DNA from: Colocasia esculenta
Taxonomy: Eukaryota > Streptophyta > Magnoliopsida > Alismatales > Araceae
Direction of reading: 5' to 3'
NCBI GenBank assembly: GCA_014218235.1
Contig: CM024766.1
Span: 50,867,359 to 50,931,358 of the forward strand
Length of the DNA stretch: 64,000 nucleotides
Position numbers and translations under genes: made by a program. A model generated the notes under the pieces. It did not search any database. It was not told where the DNA came from and saw nothing but the letters and a program-made list of their open reading frames with translations. The stretch's first letter is position 1; every line of letters starts with the position of its first letter. This document shows positions 28,587 to 40,490 of the stretch, one piece after another.

Positions 28587-31500
28587 TTATTCAATTTTGA
28601 CTGGGTACAGGAAGATAGAAAGCAGGAGACAGAAGAGAGGCATAATGTGAAATGACTTCCCAACCTTTTCTTCCTGCTTCTCAAAGTACAGCCTAAAAAC
28701 CCCAGGTTCTAGAGAATAGGAAGGTCCCATGGTAGGAGCCATCCTGGCAAGATGATGAACCACCTGCTCATCTAAGAACTGAGCATACCGATCTCGATCA
28801 AGGGAAACTTTAAAGAAGGGAATCTTCCCAAAACTGGCATAGGCTAGGAACTGATCCATAGAGACTGGATAGAAAAGCTCCTGGTGCTTCAATTCTAGCC
28901 GTATGGCAACATACACCTTATACCTTTCAACCCATGTCTGATAAGGATCATGAACAAGGTGAATGGAATTCATGTCTAGAAATGTGGCAGCTAAAAGTGG
29001 AGATTTACCTTCCCTGGCCTGAGATACATTTAGATCAGTAAGCTGCTGAGCAGATAGGGGATAGAATCTGGCTCACTCTGAAGGAGAGAGTCTTTCATAT
29101 TAAGTCAAAAGAGGGGTGAGGACATCTGCATTGACATGGCCCTGGTGATATTCTCTGAACAAAAATCTGTGAAAGGCAACCAGATGACCCTTCTGCACTT
29201 TGATTCTTCCCATGACTCTGGCTAAACGCTCAAAAATAATTGAGCCAACAGCTGATTCCATGACCAGAGAGTGAAGAGGGGGAAGAAAAACAACATTAGG
29301 TAGCTCGAGGGTGGCAAAATCAACCTGGATCGCTTCAGTGTGAGCTTCTACAGACCCCAAAGCACTGATAGCCTGCTTGAACTAACCAAGCTGAATTTCG
29401 GGGAGATGATGGAGATACTGGTAGTCATTGAACATTTGAAAGTACCGGATCATCTTGATTTCCTTTTGTATGAAAGGAGCCCAGGTGTCCTTGTGAAGGA
29501 TCTAGAACCATTCTGATAAGGTCAAGGAATGATCCCGGGGAGGGAACCTGGCTGATTTGGCATGAAGAAACTTATTGTACAAAGTCTTGTGGCCCCGAGC
29601 CCACTGCTCTTTAGTTTTGGACTCAGCAAGAGAGAAGATTTTTTATTTTTCAGATTTTGAAAGAGGGGTGTAAGGCAAAATGACATTAAGATGATTGGTA
29701 AGATTTAGGTGAGGAAGATTAAAAATAGTAGCATAAGCAACTTTCTAAAGGAATTTTCTATAGAGTGGTTTATTTTTGTTGTCCACTATTAGAGAAAACC
29801 ACAGAGGTGGATAACAAGGGTCAGAAGAAATAGAAGAGGTGGACGTTATTTTGTGTTTCTTAGGAGTAGGGCTAGAAGAGCCTGTCCTATGAACATGAGT
29901 GCCAACTTTCAATACAGAGCGGAGAATAGCTTCTTCAAACTCATCTTTGATGTCTCTAAGAAAGGGAGCATCAATCTGAGCACTCTCTGGAATAATTGTA
30001 ATAAAGGAAGGAGGAGTAGTAGGATGAATAAAAGAATGTGAGGTAGAATGAGGTATATCTGTTGGTCCAAAAGAAGAGGGACCAGAGGATGAGGAGGCTC
30101 CAGCTGATGAGGAGGCTCCAGCTGATGAGGAGGCTGGAGGAACATGAATGTGAGTGGTGAAGACAGGAGATGAAGAGGACTGTGAAGGAAATGGAGTAGG
30201 TGAAGAGATGTTTCTAGGTAGTGGTTGTTTGAAAGTAGGTGGAGCTGGAGGTGCTGAGGAGGATGAAGGTGGTGAAGGAGGAGCTGGTGTCTGAATAGGA
30301 GAAGGAGCTGGGGGCTCAGGAGCTACAACTTCTTCTTCTGCCCTGACATGATCAGCTTCAGGAACCACTGGCCCGGTTGGCCCTGACAGATCCTCAGCTG
30401 GCCCTCTTGGCCCAGATTCTTCAGTTGTCACCTGATCAACAATTACTGGCCCTGATGGCCCTGCTGGATCTTCAGATAGGTGCCCTGATGGCACAGACTT
30501 CACAACTTCATCAGGAATAGATGGCCCTGAAGGCCCAGACTCCTCTGTTGAAACAGGCCCTAATGGCCTAGCATCTCTTCATTTGCATCCTCAGAAGGCT
30601 GAGGAGCAGGTGGTGTGGGAGCAGGAGGTGCTGATGCTCTTACGTCCTTTAGAATGTCTGAAAAAAGAGTCTTCATGCTTCCCATTTCATTGTTCAACCA
30701 CCTTATTGCATTCTTCACCATGCCCATTTCTTTTGTTGCCGAAGCTTGGTTCATAAAAATAGAATTAACATTTGATTGCACAGAGCAAAGTATTTCACCT
30801 TGGGCATCTAACCTTTCCATCACAGGCTTCAGGTTAATGACAAACCTCTGTCTTTGTGGCCTCTGAAATGGTGCTTCTGCAAGGAGAGGAATCTCTGAAG
30901 CAACTTCCTTTCCTTTCTTACTTGCCCTAGCAACGGGCTCCTCAAGATCATCATGAGCACCTGACAATCTGAATCAGAAGAACTGGCGGTTACTCCTTCT
31001 TGAAAATCATTTACTGGAGATTTTTCAGTTCTCTCCCCCTGAGACTGACCTTCTTTCTCTCCCAAAATCTCCCCTTCAGCAGGGGCATCTTCCATAGGTG
31101 CATCATTTTGGACTTCTGCTACTTGCTCCCCTTGGACAGGAGCATCTTCCATCTGAACAACATTGTGGCCTGATGCCACAACTTCATCTTCCTGATCTTA
31201 CTCCCCCTGAGCAGGAGCATCTTCTACTACAGTCTTTTCAATGCGGCCTGGTGACACAACATCTGGTGCTACTGATTCACTGAACCTCTCAGGCTCCCCT
31301 TGAGTGCTAGAAATGGATTCCAGCACATCTCTAAGAATGGATGCCACAATAGTGGTGGGGTTTAGATCTTCAGAGGTTCCTACAACTAGCACAATATTCT
31401 CTGGAGGAATTTCTTCAATTAGTCTTCCAGTGACCACAGATTCTTCTACTCTGGCCTCTGCTGCTGCTGGTTGTTTTGCTGCTGCTGGTTGTCTGCTGCT

Positions 31501-32609
31501 GCTGGAGTTACTATTTCTTCTGCTAGTGCTGCTGCTGTCACTTCTTGGATTTCTTGCGCTTCGCCTATGATGGCCTCACCCTCAGCCATTGATGTCTTGA
31601 TCCATACACCGTTTACAACTGAAAATCCACTCTTCCTTAAATTCCTACTGCGGATAGCCTGCCCCATCTTCTGTACTACTACTCCAGACAAGTTAATGCC
31701 AAAATGCTGAAAGATCTTGGTGAGCAGATGAGCATAAGGCAGGGACACATTTAATTTGCTCTTCGTGTCCCAATCTGAGCATCGGCAAACCTCATTCGTT
31801 CCAAGATGACCTTGGCCATGTTTATCTCCTAGTTCTGGATGGCCCAGAACATCATGTCTGAATCTACTTTGGTGCAGGTTGAGAAGGTAGCACTCCTCGG
31901 AACCAATATTTGATAAACAATAAAGTGCAGTAAGCGGTTGAACGCATTGATCTGGTTAATATCCAACTTCCCATCCTTCAGTTGGAACTCGGGACCAACA
32001 ATACCTAGCCCCTTTGCCTGGGTGTCAACAGTGTGTACCTCACTATGACCGGTGGTGCAAACTCCAAATAAAGACTTCAAAAGATCACAAGTGATTCTTA
32101 TTGGGGTTCCTTTGACATACGAAGTCAAGGATCCATCCTCCTCCGTCCTCAAACAAACGAAGAAAGCCTTCACCAAGTCTGGATAGCTTACCTCAGAGAA
32201 AGTTGTGATTTATGTCCATTTTCATCCTATCCATGGCTGCCACGATGCTGTGCATCACATATTTCTCCAAATCTACAATATCCACAGCTTTATTTCCACT
32301 GAGCTTCGTCTTCACGGAGGTAAATCTTTCCTACTGCTCTGCTGTCAGGAAGTCAGTTCCGTAGCCTCTGACGCTCCCGAAAACACCAGAAGAGGCCATG
32401 AAGTCGAACGGGAAAGGTTTCTGGAGGATTGGAACAGAAACCCTCAAGAAATTTCTGGCGGGAAGCAGTTGAAAGCTTGAAATCTTAGGAAGTCGATGCC
32501 GGAGTCGATAGGGTATCGCCTCAGGTAGGTAGAAGGAGATGAAGGCAGGATGTGAATCGTCGCCACACAGATTTCGGGATGTATTAAAAGTGTAAAGTAA
32601 GTTTTTCAA
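28587..32609 (-). pseudogene. Env-like / plant-transposon-type ORF of Copia 1, decayed
   Basis: The roughly 4-kb minus-strand frame follows RNase H, where SIRE-type Copia elements carry an extra ORF. From the 5' end: MASSGVFGSVRGYGTDF near 32400; LVKAFFVCLRTEEDG (32176) and SLPYAHLLTKIFQHFGINL (31748), which align with LVQEFYQHLECTDDG and SLPYAALLTQVFKHFGVSL of Copia 2; a Q/A-rich CAG tract; acidic EDAPAQGE repeats; a helical segment at about 30700-30850; Pro- and Ser-rich collagen-like GPSGP sequence; and a C-terminal domain (28587-29360). The last third is a single frame with four in-frame stops (about 29743, 29644, 29502, 29383). Frameshifts occur near 30565, 30960 and 31450. Its function is unknown; no clear membrane segment was seen. 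Confidence 0.7.
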
Positions 32610-32686
32610 AACGGAGGCGGTATGATGGCAGAAAAGGACAAAATGACCAGTTCGATGGAAATAAATTCTTTAAAAACTGACGAACC

Positions 32687-32746
32687 GTCAAGGATATTTA
32701 AACAAGCAGGCAGCATGTCAAGGATATTTAAACAAGCAGGCAGCAT
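32687..32746 (-). repeat. 30-bp perfect tandem duplication upstream of the env-like ORF
   Basis: Two identical units (32687-32716, 32717-32746) each contain ATATTTAAACAAGC. On the minus strand each gives a TTTAAATAT TATA-like word 80-140 bp before the env-like frame start. Confidence 0.9.
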
Positions 32747-32827
32747 TTGGAATTTTGCTTAAATTCAAGGAGGAAAAATAATTGATATTCTGAATATTAA
32801 TATCTCAGTTTTATACAGTTGATTCTT

Positions 32828-33290
32828 TCACAATTTACACATGCCTAATTCCCTTCTAAGAGAAGTAAATCTCTCTTCAGGTAAGGCCTTTGTGAAGATA
32901 TCTGCTAACTGATTATTAGTATCAATGAAAGAAATATCTATGTTACCATTAGCTACATGATCACGAATAAAATGATATCTAACCTCAATGTGCTTAGTCC
33001 TTGAATGCAGTACTGGATTCTTGGTTAGATTTATTGCACTGGTGTTGTCGCATAATAGGGGAATTGTATTGATCTAAAGTCCATAATCCTCAAGTTGTTT
33101 CTTAATCCATAGGAGTTGTGTACAACAACTTCCAGCAGCTACGTACTCAGCTTCTGCTGTAGATAATACCACTGAATTTTGTTTCTTTGAGGAGCACGAG
33201 ATCAGACATCCTGCAAGAAACTGACAACAACCACTGGTGCTTTTTCTATCTATTTTGCATCCAGCGTAGTCAGCATCAGAGTATCCTACT
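32828..33290 (-). pseudogene. pol: RNase H of Copia 1
   Basis: Reading the minus strand after a one-base shift at about 33289 gives VGYSDADYAGCKIDRKSTSG, LSTAEAEYVAAGSCC, LLCDNTSAINLTKNP, HSRTKHIEVRYHFIRDHV and LADIFTKALPEERF, ending ELGMCKL at TGA 32828. The catalytic Asp/Glu/Asp residues are present. One TAG interrupts it after the DYGL block (~33075). Confidence 0.88.
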
Positions 33291-34140
33291 AATTGATGTC
33301 ACATGACATTGGATACCATAAACCTAAATCATGGGTTTTAGCTAAATATCTAAAGATTCTTTTGACACTAATTAAATGAGATTCGTTAGGGTCTGCCTGA
33401 TACCTAGCACACATGCATACACTAAACAGTATGTCAGGTCTACTGGCAGTTAAGTAAAGTAGTGAACCTATCATACCTCTGTAGATCTTTTGGTCTACTT
33501 TCTTACCATCCTTATCACTGTCCATTCTTGTTAATGTGCTCATAGGCGTTGACAGTGGCTTGCTATTTTCGAATCCAAATTTCTTTAGCAACTCCTTAGT
33601 GTACTTGGCTTGACAGATGTGAGTTCCTTGCTTTCCTTGTTTTATTTGCAATCCAAGGAAGTAGTTGAGCTCCCCCATCATGCTCATCTCGAATTCTCCT
33701 TGCATGAGCTTTTCAAAATACTTGCAAAGGGATTCATTAGTAGAACCAAATATTATATCATCAACATATATTTGAACAAGTAGAATATGTTTGACTTTAG
33801 ACTTAACAAATAATGTACTATCTACTTGACCTCTAATGAAACCATGTTTAATAGAAATACACTTAAACATTCATACCATGCTCTTGGCGCTTATTTTAAT
33901 CCATATAATGCTTTGTGCAACTTAAATACATGATTTGGAAAATCAATGTCATCAAAACCTGAAGGTTGTTCTACATAAACTTCCTCCTTAATAAGCCATT
34001 TAGAAAAGTTGATTTAACATCCATTTGAAATAATTTCAAGTCTAATGCGGATGCATAGGCAAGTAGAATCCTAATAGCCTCAAGTCTAGCTACAGGTGCA
34101 TAGGTTTCATCAAAATCTATGTCTTCCTCTTGGGAATAAC
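33289..34140 (-). pseudogene. pol: Reverse transcriptase of Copia 1
   Basis: The frame 33289-33870 contains LVQIYVDDIIFGSTNESLC with the catalytic YVDD, then MSMMGELNYFLGLQI, MIGSLLYLTASRPDILFSVC and SVKRIFRYLAKTHDLGLWY. The upstream RT palm (33870-34140) decodes in shifted pieces to the 'DVKSTFLNG' and 'QPSGFDDIDFPN' blocks. Frameshifts at about 33870, 33980 and 34120 break it. Confidence 0.88.
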
Positions 34141-35215
34141 TTGAGCTACCAATCTTGCCTTATTTCTTATGATCACACCAGCTTCATCCAATTTATTTCT
34201 GAACACCCATTTGGTGTCAATCACTGGATGATCTGATGGTCTAGGAACAAGTGACCATACATGGTTTCTCTTGAACTGATTCAGTTCATCTTGCGTGGCC
34301 AAAATCCAAGATTCATCAGTGAGAGCTTCATTGACTGTCCTAGGCTCTATTTGCCAGACAAAAGCTAAATAATCACATGGAATTACATTACCTCTTATCC
34401 TTACCCCAACAGATGGATCACCAATGATGTTTTCTGGTGGGTGATCATTCTTATATCTCCATTCCTTTGGAAGATTTTCATGTAAAATGTCCTTTTGTTG
34501 CAGGTCTTCCAGAGGTGGATCTTCCTTGTCCTCGATAGATATATTCTTTAATTTCTTGGACAATTCTTCTGCATCATCAATATCACTATCTTCTTCCTCT
34601 ATCAACGAAGGGTTAGTTTCATCAAAAATGATGTGTACTGATTGTTCAATTAATAAAGTACGCTTATTAAATATTCTATAGCCTTTAGGTTTAGAAGCAT
34701 ACCCCATGAATATACCTTCATCCGATTTTGCATCTAACTTACCGATGTCTCTTTTGTCGTTGTTGTGGATGAAACATGGACATCCGAATGTTCTGAAATG
34801 ACTGATCTTCGGCTTCTTTCCCTTGTACAGTTCATATGTTGTTTTCTTCAAGATAGGCCTGATCATCACTCTGTTGATAATGTAACATGTCGTGTTGACT
34901 GCTTCAGCCCAAAAATACCTTGGCAAATCATATTCTGATAACATTGTCTTTGCCATATCCAACAGGGTTCTGTTCTTCCTCTCAGCAACTGCATTTTGCT
35001 GTGGTGTCCTTGGTGTTGAGAAATTGTGCTCTATCCCTGGTCATCACAGAACTTGGCAAATTTCTCATTTTGGAATTCTCCTCCATAATCTGACCAGATT
35101 CTAACAATGCTGAACTTTTTGTCTTTCTGTACCTTATTGCTGAAGCTTACAAAACTGTCAAATGTATCATCTTTGTGCTCCAAGAAGGATACCCAAGTGA
35201 ATCTAGAGTAATCGT
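34117..35215 (-). pseudogene. pol: Integrase of Copia 1
   Basis: 34117-34962 encodes LLDMAKTMLSEYDLPRYFWA-type sequence, the IN C-terminal region and the start of RT (WVFRNKLDEAG). The catalytic Glu (AERKNRT) is just upstream in the same open frame. The second Asp (IWSDYGGEF) and DDYSRFTWVSFLEHKDDTF lie at about 35080-35210. A frameshift sits near 35030. Confidence 0.88.
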
Positions 35216-35775
35216 CTACAATGACAATCCAAAATTCTTTCCTCTAAGACTTGTGGTCCTCATTGGCCCAAATAAGTCCATATGAAGGAGTTCTAAGGGT
35301 TCAGAGGTTGTTACCACAGTTTTTGACTTGAAGGATGACTTGGTGTGCTTTCCTTTTGCACATGGTCCGCAGACACCATCCAACCTTGTGCAGACTTTAG
35401 GTAGACCTTCCACCAAGCTTCTCTTGACCAATTTTCTCATGCCATCAAGACTGCAATGACCTAGTCTTCGGTGCCACAGTTCTGTTGACTGCTCTTTATT
35501 TGCTGCCAAACAAATGTCCTGATCTTTTAGTTCTTCTAGATATAGCACGTACATGTTCCTTTCTCTGTTGGCTTCAAAGATGATTGGACCATCCTTCATA
35601 ATGCTGCACTTTGACTCTTGAAATCTGATTTGATGTCCTTTGTCGCATAGCTGGCTGATACTGATGAGGTTGTGCTTCAGTCCCTTGACGCATAGAACTT
35701 CTTCAATGACTGTCTTCCCTTTGCTGCCTACTGAACCACTACCTATTACAGTCCCTTTTCAATTATCTCCATAGG
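35216..35775 (-). pseudogene. pol: Copia 1 protease tail and GAG-pre-integrase domain
   Basis: The frame 35216-35599 contains LWHRRLGHCSLDGMRKLVKR and VCGPCAKGKHTKSSF, the HHCC zinc site, then LLHMDLFGPMRT with the first catalytic Asp of integrase. Upstream, open sequence with one TGA reads VTYGDN, GTVIGSGSVGSKGKTVIEEV and LKHNLISISQLCDKGH, the end of the Copia protease. It joins LTR sequence directly at about 35776-35783; Gag, the DTG protease part and primer site are absent. Confidence 0.85.
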
Positions 35776-35782
35776 TGACTGT

Positions 35783-36502
35783 ATCAAATCGTTACAATGA
35801 CAGAGTCGTTGTGAAACTTACCGAATCATTACAAGGATCAAATCGTTATGACAGTATAGGCAAATCGTTGTTACACTTAAGAAATTGATGTGAGAGCAAA
35901 TCGTTGTTCTTACTTAAGAATCGATGTGAGAGTAAATCATTGTTCTCACTTAAGAAATCGATGAGAGAGCAAATCATTATGAACCAAGTCGTTATGCTTT
36001 CTTAGCGAATCGTTGTGAGGTCGATGCGATCACTTAGCTAATCGTTATGGAAGCAAATCATTATGCTTTCTTAGCAAATCATTGTGAGGTCGATGCGATC
36101 ACTTAGTGATCGTTATGGAAGCAAATCGTTATGCTTTCTCGAAATCGACCAGACATTATGAAATCGTTATGATACCCAAAACGATAGAACATATAGCAAA
36201 TCCTTATGTGTATGAAATCGTTATGATAGTAAGGAAATCGTTATGAATCTATTGAAGTTGATATAATAGAGAAGGAAGTCGTTACAGCATGTAGAAAATC
36301 GATGTGTACTTAAAGAAATTTCATGCTTTGAACTTACATTGCTATAGAGTAAATAATACTTACCATTTAGCTTGATATTTCTTGTTTCATTTCATGTACT
36401 CAAATCTCATAGAAAATATGTTAGATTAAACATTATTATAGTTTTGTTAATCACCAAAAAAATATAATTAATTTAAATTACATGGGGATAAACTGATCAT
36501 CA
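35783..36502 (-). repeat. 5' LTR of Copia 1, truncated
   Basis: A direct repeat of 27700-28389 with the AATCGTTATG array. On the minus strand it starts TGATGATCAG at 36502 and stops about halfway through the LTR, joining protease coding sequence without the LTR end or primer site. Confidence 0.85.
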
Positions 36503-36505
36503 ATA

Positions 36506-38933
36506 TGTTTCTTTTCACATTAGGTATAAGACCTTTCACATGCTCTCCACACATTTCTTTAACATGCTTAATCAACTTAAAACTCATTCAATTCATGCTA
36601 CAATATATATGCAACTTAAGCATGAAAACACATGATGTAAGCATTGCTCCTAGCATGGATTCTATTTACATTCTCATACACTTAACACAATTATAAACAT
36701 GTTTAGCTTGCTATTTTGACATGGATTTAACATACTCATTTAATGTTTCACTAATTCACATGCTATCACATTGTTTTCACACATTCACATATTCATTTGC
36801 ACATTACAAAATTTTACATTTCACTTATACACAATCACATTATTCACATAAATGTCGTGACACATAGTCCAAACCACCTCTAGAAGGACACACACAACAC
36901 ATTCACATACCTATCACCTAGGCAAAATAGTGATAGATCTTGGTTAACTGCGCAGAACTGGGAGAAGCACTCTCCACCCTAACTAGTGGCACTTGTCCAC
37001 CTCCAGAATTTCATCCTAATTGCCCGTAGAATTTCACACACTATGAACCTTCCCGTAGGGACTTTACTAAAGTACGGTTCCATAGCCCTCTAAGGTAGCA
37101 GTGTCACACAAGGGACAGTTTATACACTTTTCGTATTATAACATTGTTCACATACACTTGTTTACACTATTGCATTCACTTATTCATGATTTCATTGTTT
37201 AATTTATCTAATAACATGCTACTGTTTACAATGTAAAATAGGTCATAAACTAACCCTAATCATGCTGCAATTCACTAAATTATGAACAATTATACTAAGC
37301 ATGCTCCACATTGTCCTTTTTCTATGATAAATCCGAATCAACACTCACTGTTATCCAATCAGCATGAAAAGTTTACTACAGACTTCTTACTGTTAATCAT
37401 CATAATACAATTTTTCATATTTTTCAGAAAATACAAAATTTATGAAAATTAGAACAAATATTCTGCAGATTTACAATAAACCTAATTAAACAGGGATTTC
37501 AACAATCCAGTCACATTTGGTAGTTTCAAAACCTGTGTTCCGCAATCCCACAATTCTCATACAATTTCTGACAGGATTATAAACAGCTACACATTTTTAA
37601 TTGTAATTAAAACAGACTATTCATGCACATAGATCGATTTTCAGCAGTTCTGAATATTCACATAGCAAATAGAAATTTGTCCAAATTTCATGATGTGACC
37701 AAATACTGTATACAACTCACAAAAATATTCTGAAATCTTAATTAAACACGGATCTATATAAACATTAATTAATAAGACTAAAACATGCTTAATAATTCAT
37801 TTCAGAAATTTTAATAATTAATGCAATGAATGAAAATTCAGCATAATGACATGGCATGATCCACTGGAGATACTTGACAATATAACATTTTTACAGTATA
37901 TCCTCATGTTCGGAAATCCAGAAAATAGGCTACAAAGATCAGGCATGCACACTGTCACTGCTTGATGAACTCAGTGACACACTGGTGGCCGCCAATCAAG
38001 TTAACGGCACCATCGGTGGCCGTTGACCTAGGATCTAAATGGTAGCAAAGGTTGCCATCTAGTTCCTGTCTGTGGAAATATAGACTGAACACAGAATAAC
38101 TGCTAAAAAGGGGGTTCCAGGACACGAATATAATCCGGAAAAATACCTAGGACCTACTAGACTCATGTATGGACAATGGTCAAGGGCTACTTGCCTTTGT
38201 AAAAATCTACAGACAGAATTATTGGTCTGAGAAGTTCTCCTCGGCCAGTGCCAAGAAGCCTCCAAATCCTCCAGATCCAGTTTATGTGATGATCGTTGCT
38301 GCACACCGGAGTTGGGGAAGTTTTCCTTGATGTTCAGAGAGTCCTCCAGTCGTTGTAGTTCGCCGGAAGACGCACCAAGTTGCAAGGTGCAAGGCCTCCA
38401 AGTTCAGGGTTTGCAATAGAAAACTAGGGTTTTTGACCCAAGAGTCAAAAGGGTCTAACTGCGCCATAAATGAGGTGTTTTATAGGGCTGGGGTTCCAGG
38501 ATGCGTTTAGAAGGGTTTCCGACCGTTGTAGAACAATTTCTAAAATTGGGGCGAAGAAAACGTGAGCATTTCCGGATCTGGAACCACAACAAATCTGGAA
38601 TCTAGACGTCAACATCACTGGCCGCCTATCTGGGGTAGCGTCCATCGATGTGGTCGCTGACCTACACTTAACGTCAACTCATGTTGACGCCAAAGGGTTT
38701 TCGACCAGAACACAGAATTGTAGTTATTCTGCTTACACTGGGTATATGCATGCAATGTACCATACATATAACTTAATTATTAAATACAAACATCATGTAT
38801 GTGATATATATATATGTACAAATATAAATACTTTTACATATATACACACATGTACTCAATTACATACATAAGGTACATATATATCACATGACAAAAATCT
38901 AACCAAAATAGGCCAAAATTCGAGGGCCTTACA
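36506..38933 (-). repeat. LTR Y, second copy
   Basis: From about 36797 this is collinear with 6408-9357, lacking the LINE (empty site 37207-37223). On the minus strand it starts TGTAAGGCCC at 38933. Its low end is taken as TG at 36506, next to the Copia 1 LTR. A minus-strand TATAAAA lies at 38478-38484. No internal region is attached, so it is a solo or truncated LTR. I see no clear target-site duplication. Confidence 0.8.
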
Positions 38934-40354
38934 ATATTGATGGAAATCTTCTTAGTAGTTACAAGAGAATGTGCTTTGAAGTGATATGTTCTAGCTATCA
39001 TCTTATCATAGGTGTATATGCTTCAGTATGTCCCTGTTGTTCTACTTGATTCCCTCATGTAGAGTGGTGTTTGGAATTGTATGCAAGACCCTCTTTGATG
39101 TGTTAACCATGTTTGAATTCATAGGAACATATAAAAGAGTCAATAGAGTTGTATAAGATCCACTTTCGGAAGCTGGACCTGCGGCTGTCGACAAGCCTCA
39201 AGCTTCCAGAACCCAAAGCTTCTGAAAAATAAGTAGCTGTCGATAGATGGCTCTCATCTGTTGATATGGGACCTGACCTGTTGACAGTCAAACCAGGCCT
39301 GTCGATAGGTACTATCCCAACTCCAGAAATTTGGTTCTGGAAGTCAGCACCTGTCGATAGCCACTTCCTGGCTGTCGACATACATTGTTTTGCCCCGTTT
39401 TCCAGCACCTTTCCTGGTTCAATCTCCTGTTTTTCATTATACTATTATCCTAGCAAGTTGTGTCCCTCATTCTCTTTGGTTTCTACCACTTTAACACTAG
39501 AAGGGACCATCCAATTTCTATCCATACTTTCAATTACCTTGAACTCTTCAAGAACAATTGACTTCTATAGAATGACCATCTTCTGTATTCAGTGACATTG
39601 ATTCAAAAACTCATGTTATATGAGATATATTGAATACTTGAGTACCCCCACTTGAATCTTTACAAGAGTGAGTTATGATGAAAATTGTGGGTCTTTGGAC
39701 TCGTTTGAGATATATGCCTATGTAAATAGGGCTAGTCCAGTCCTGGGAGGAGCACCCGAATTTGTTTACAGGCCGTACGGACTGATAAAGGATCTATGGA
39801 TGCTTGGCATTGCATCAATACAAGCTTGATTAGTCATCATGTTATTTTATCATGAGTTGAAAGTATTTGAATCAGAGCATGAATTATGATATCGAACTCT
39901 TGATCATGTAGTTCTTAGTCCAGTATTTCTGTTTCACATTTGTTAACTACTGTCATGATTATCCAATCTTCCTTGTTGTCCTGCATTGTTAGCAGGTAAT
40001 TTTTATCCTGTTCTTGATCATCTCAATTCCTATAATTAGAAGATTGAACCCTACTGGGCTAGTTAGCTCACATAATCTTACATTTTCAGGTGATCAGGGT
40101 GAACTTGATGCTTAAGGGGAGTGTGCTGAGTAGATCATCCAACTTCAGAAGTCCAACCATTTCACTTTTCTTTAGTGTTGTGAATAAGAAATGCAATAAA
40201 AAGGTTTCCTTTTCCCTGCTCCTCATATAGACTGTAAGAGGAGTGTTATGTAATGGCGCTTTCACACTATAATATTGAATGAATAAAACATAAGTTCTAC
40301 TTATTGTGCCTGATTTCTGTCATTTTGATAATTAGACTTTTATTAGGATGTGAC
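38934..40354 (+). repeat. 5' LTR of Gypsy Z, 3' half only
   Basis: It ends GGATGTGACA before a primer site. It matches the latter part of the solo LTR at 42577-45243, including CCTACTGGGCTAGTTAGCTC and the CTTAAGGGG block. TGTCGACAG/TGTCGATAG words lie at 39180-39385. The 5' half is missing where it abuts LTR Y. Confidence 0.8.
39180..39385 (+). repeat. Paired TGTCGAYAG words in LTR Z
   Basis: Seven near-copies of TGTCGACAG/TGTCGATAG/TGTTGACAG occur in pairs separated by short spacers with CCAGAA..TTCTGG inverted repeats. The equivalent array in the solo LTR Z is at 44100-44280. Confidence 0.75.
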
Positions 40355-40361
40355 AGATAAT

Positions 40362-40374
40362 TGGTATCAGAGCC
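40362..40374 (+). promoter_or_regulatory. Primer binding site of Gypsy Z
   Basis: TGGTATCAGAGCC is an exact initiator Met tRNA complement, seven bases after the LTR end. Confidence 0.9.
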
Positions 40375-40490
40375 TTAGGTTCCGTAAACCTAGGGAAAGA
40401 CCAGTGAGTTGGGTAGAAATCTGGGATTAGTTATAAAGGAAATAGTGATTTTGTAATTACGTAGTTACTTAACTTGTTACTTGCTACAGC

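Noticed and set aside
29745..30503. Pro/Ser-rich 252-aa frame as a host extensin-like gene
   Set aside because: It continues on both sides into the Copia 1 env-like frame and lies between the element's LTRs.
30615..31570. Plus-strand frames opposite the env-like ORF
   Set aside because: They are antisense shadows of the repeat-rich minus-strand frame.
36500..38941. TCAATA before and ATATTGA after LTR Y (second copy) as a target-site duplication
   Set aside because: They are inverted, not direct, repeats; no consistent 5-bp direct repeat fits the TG...CA ends.
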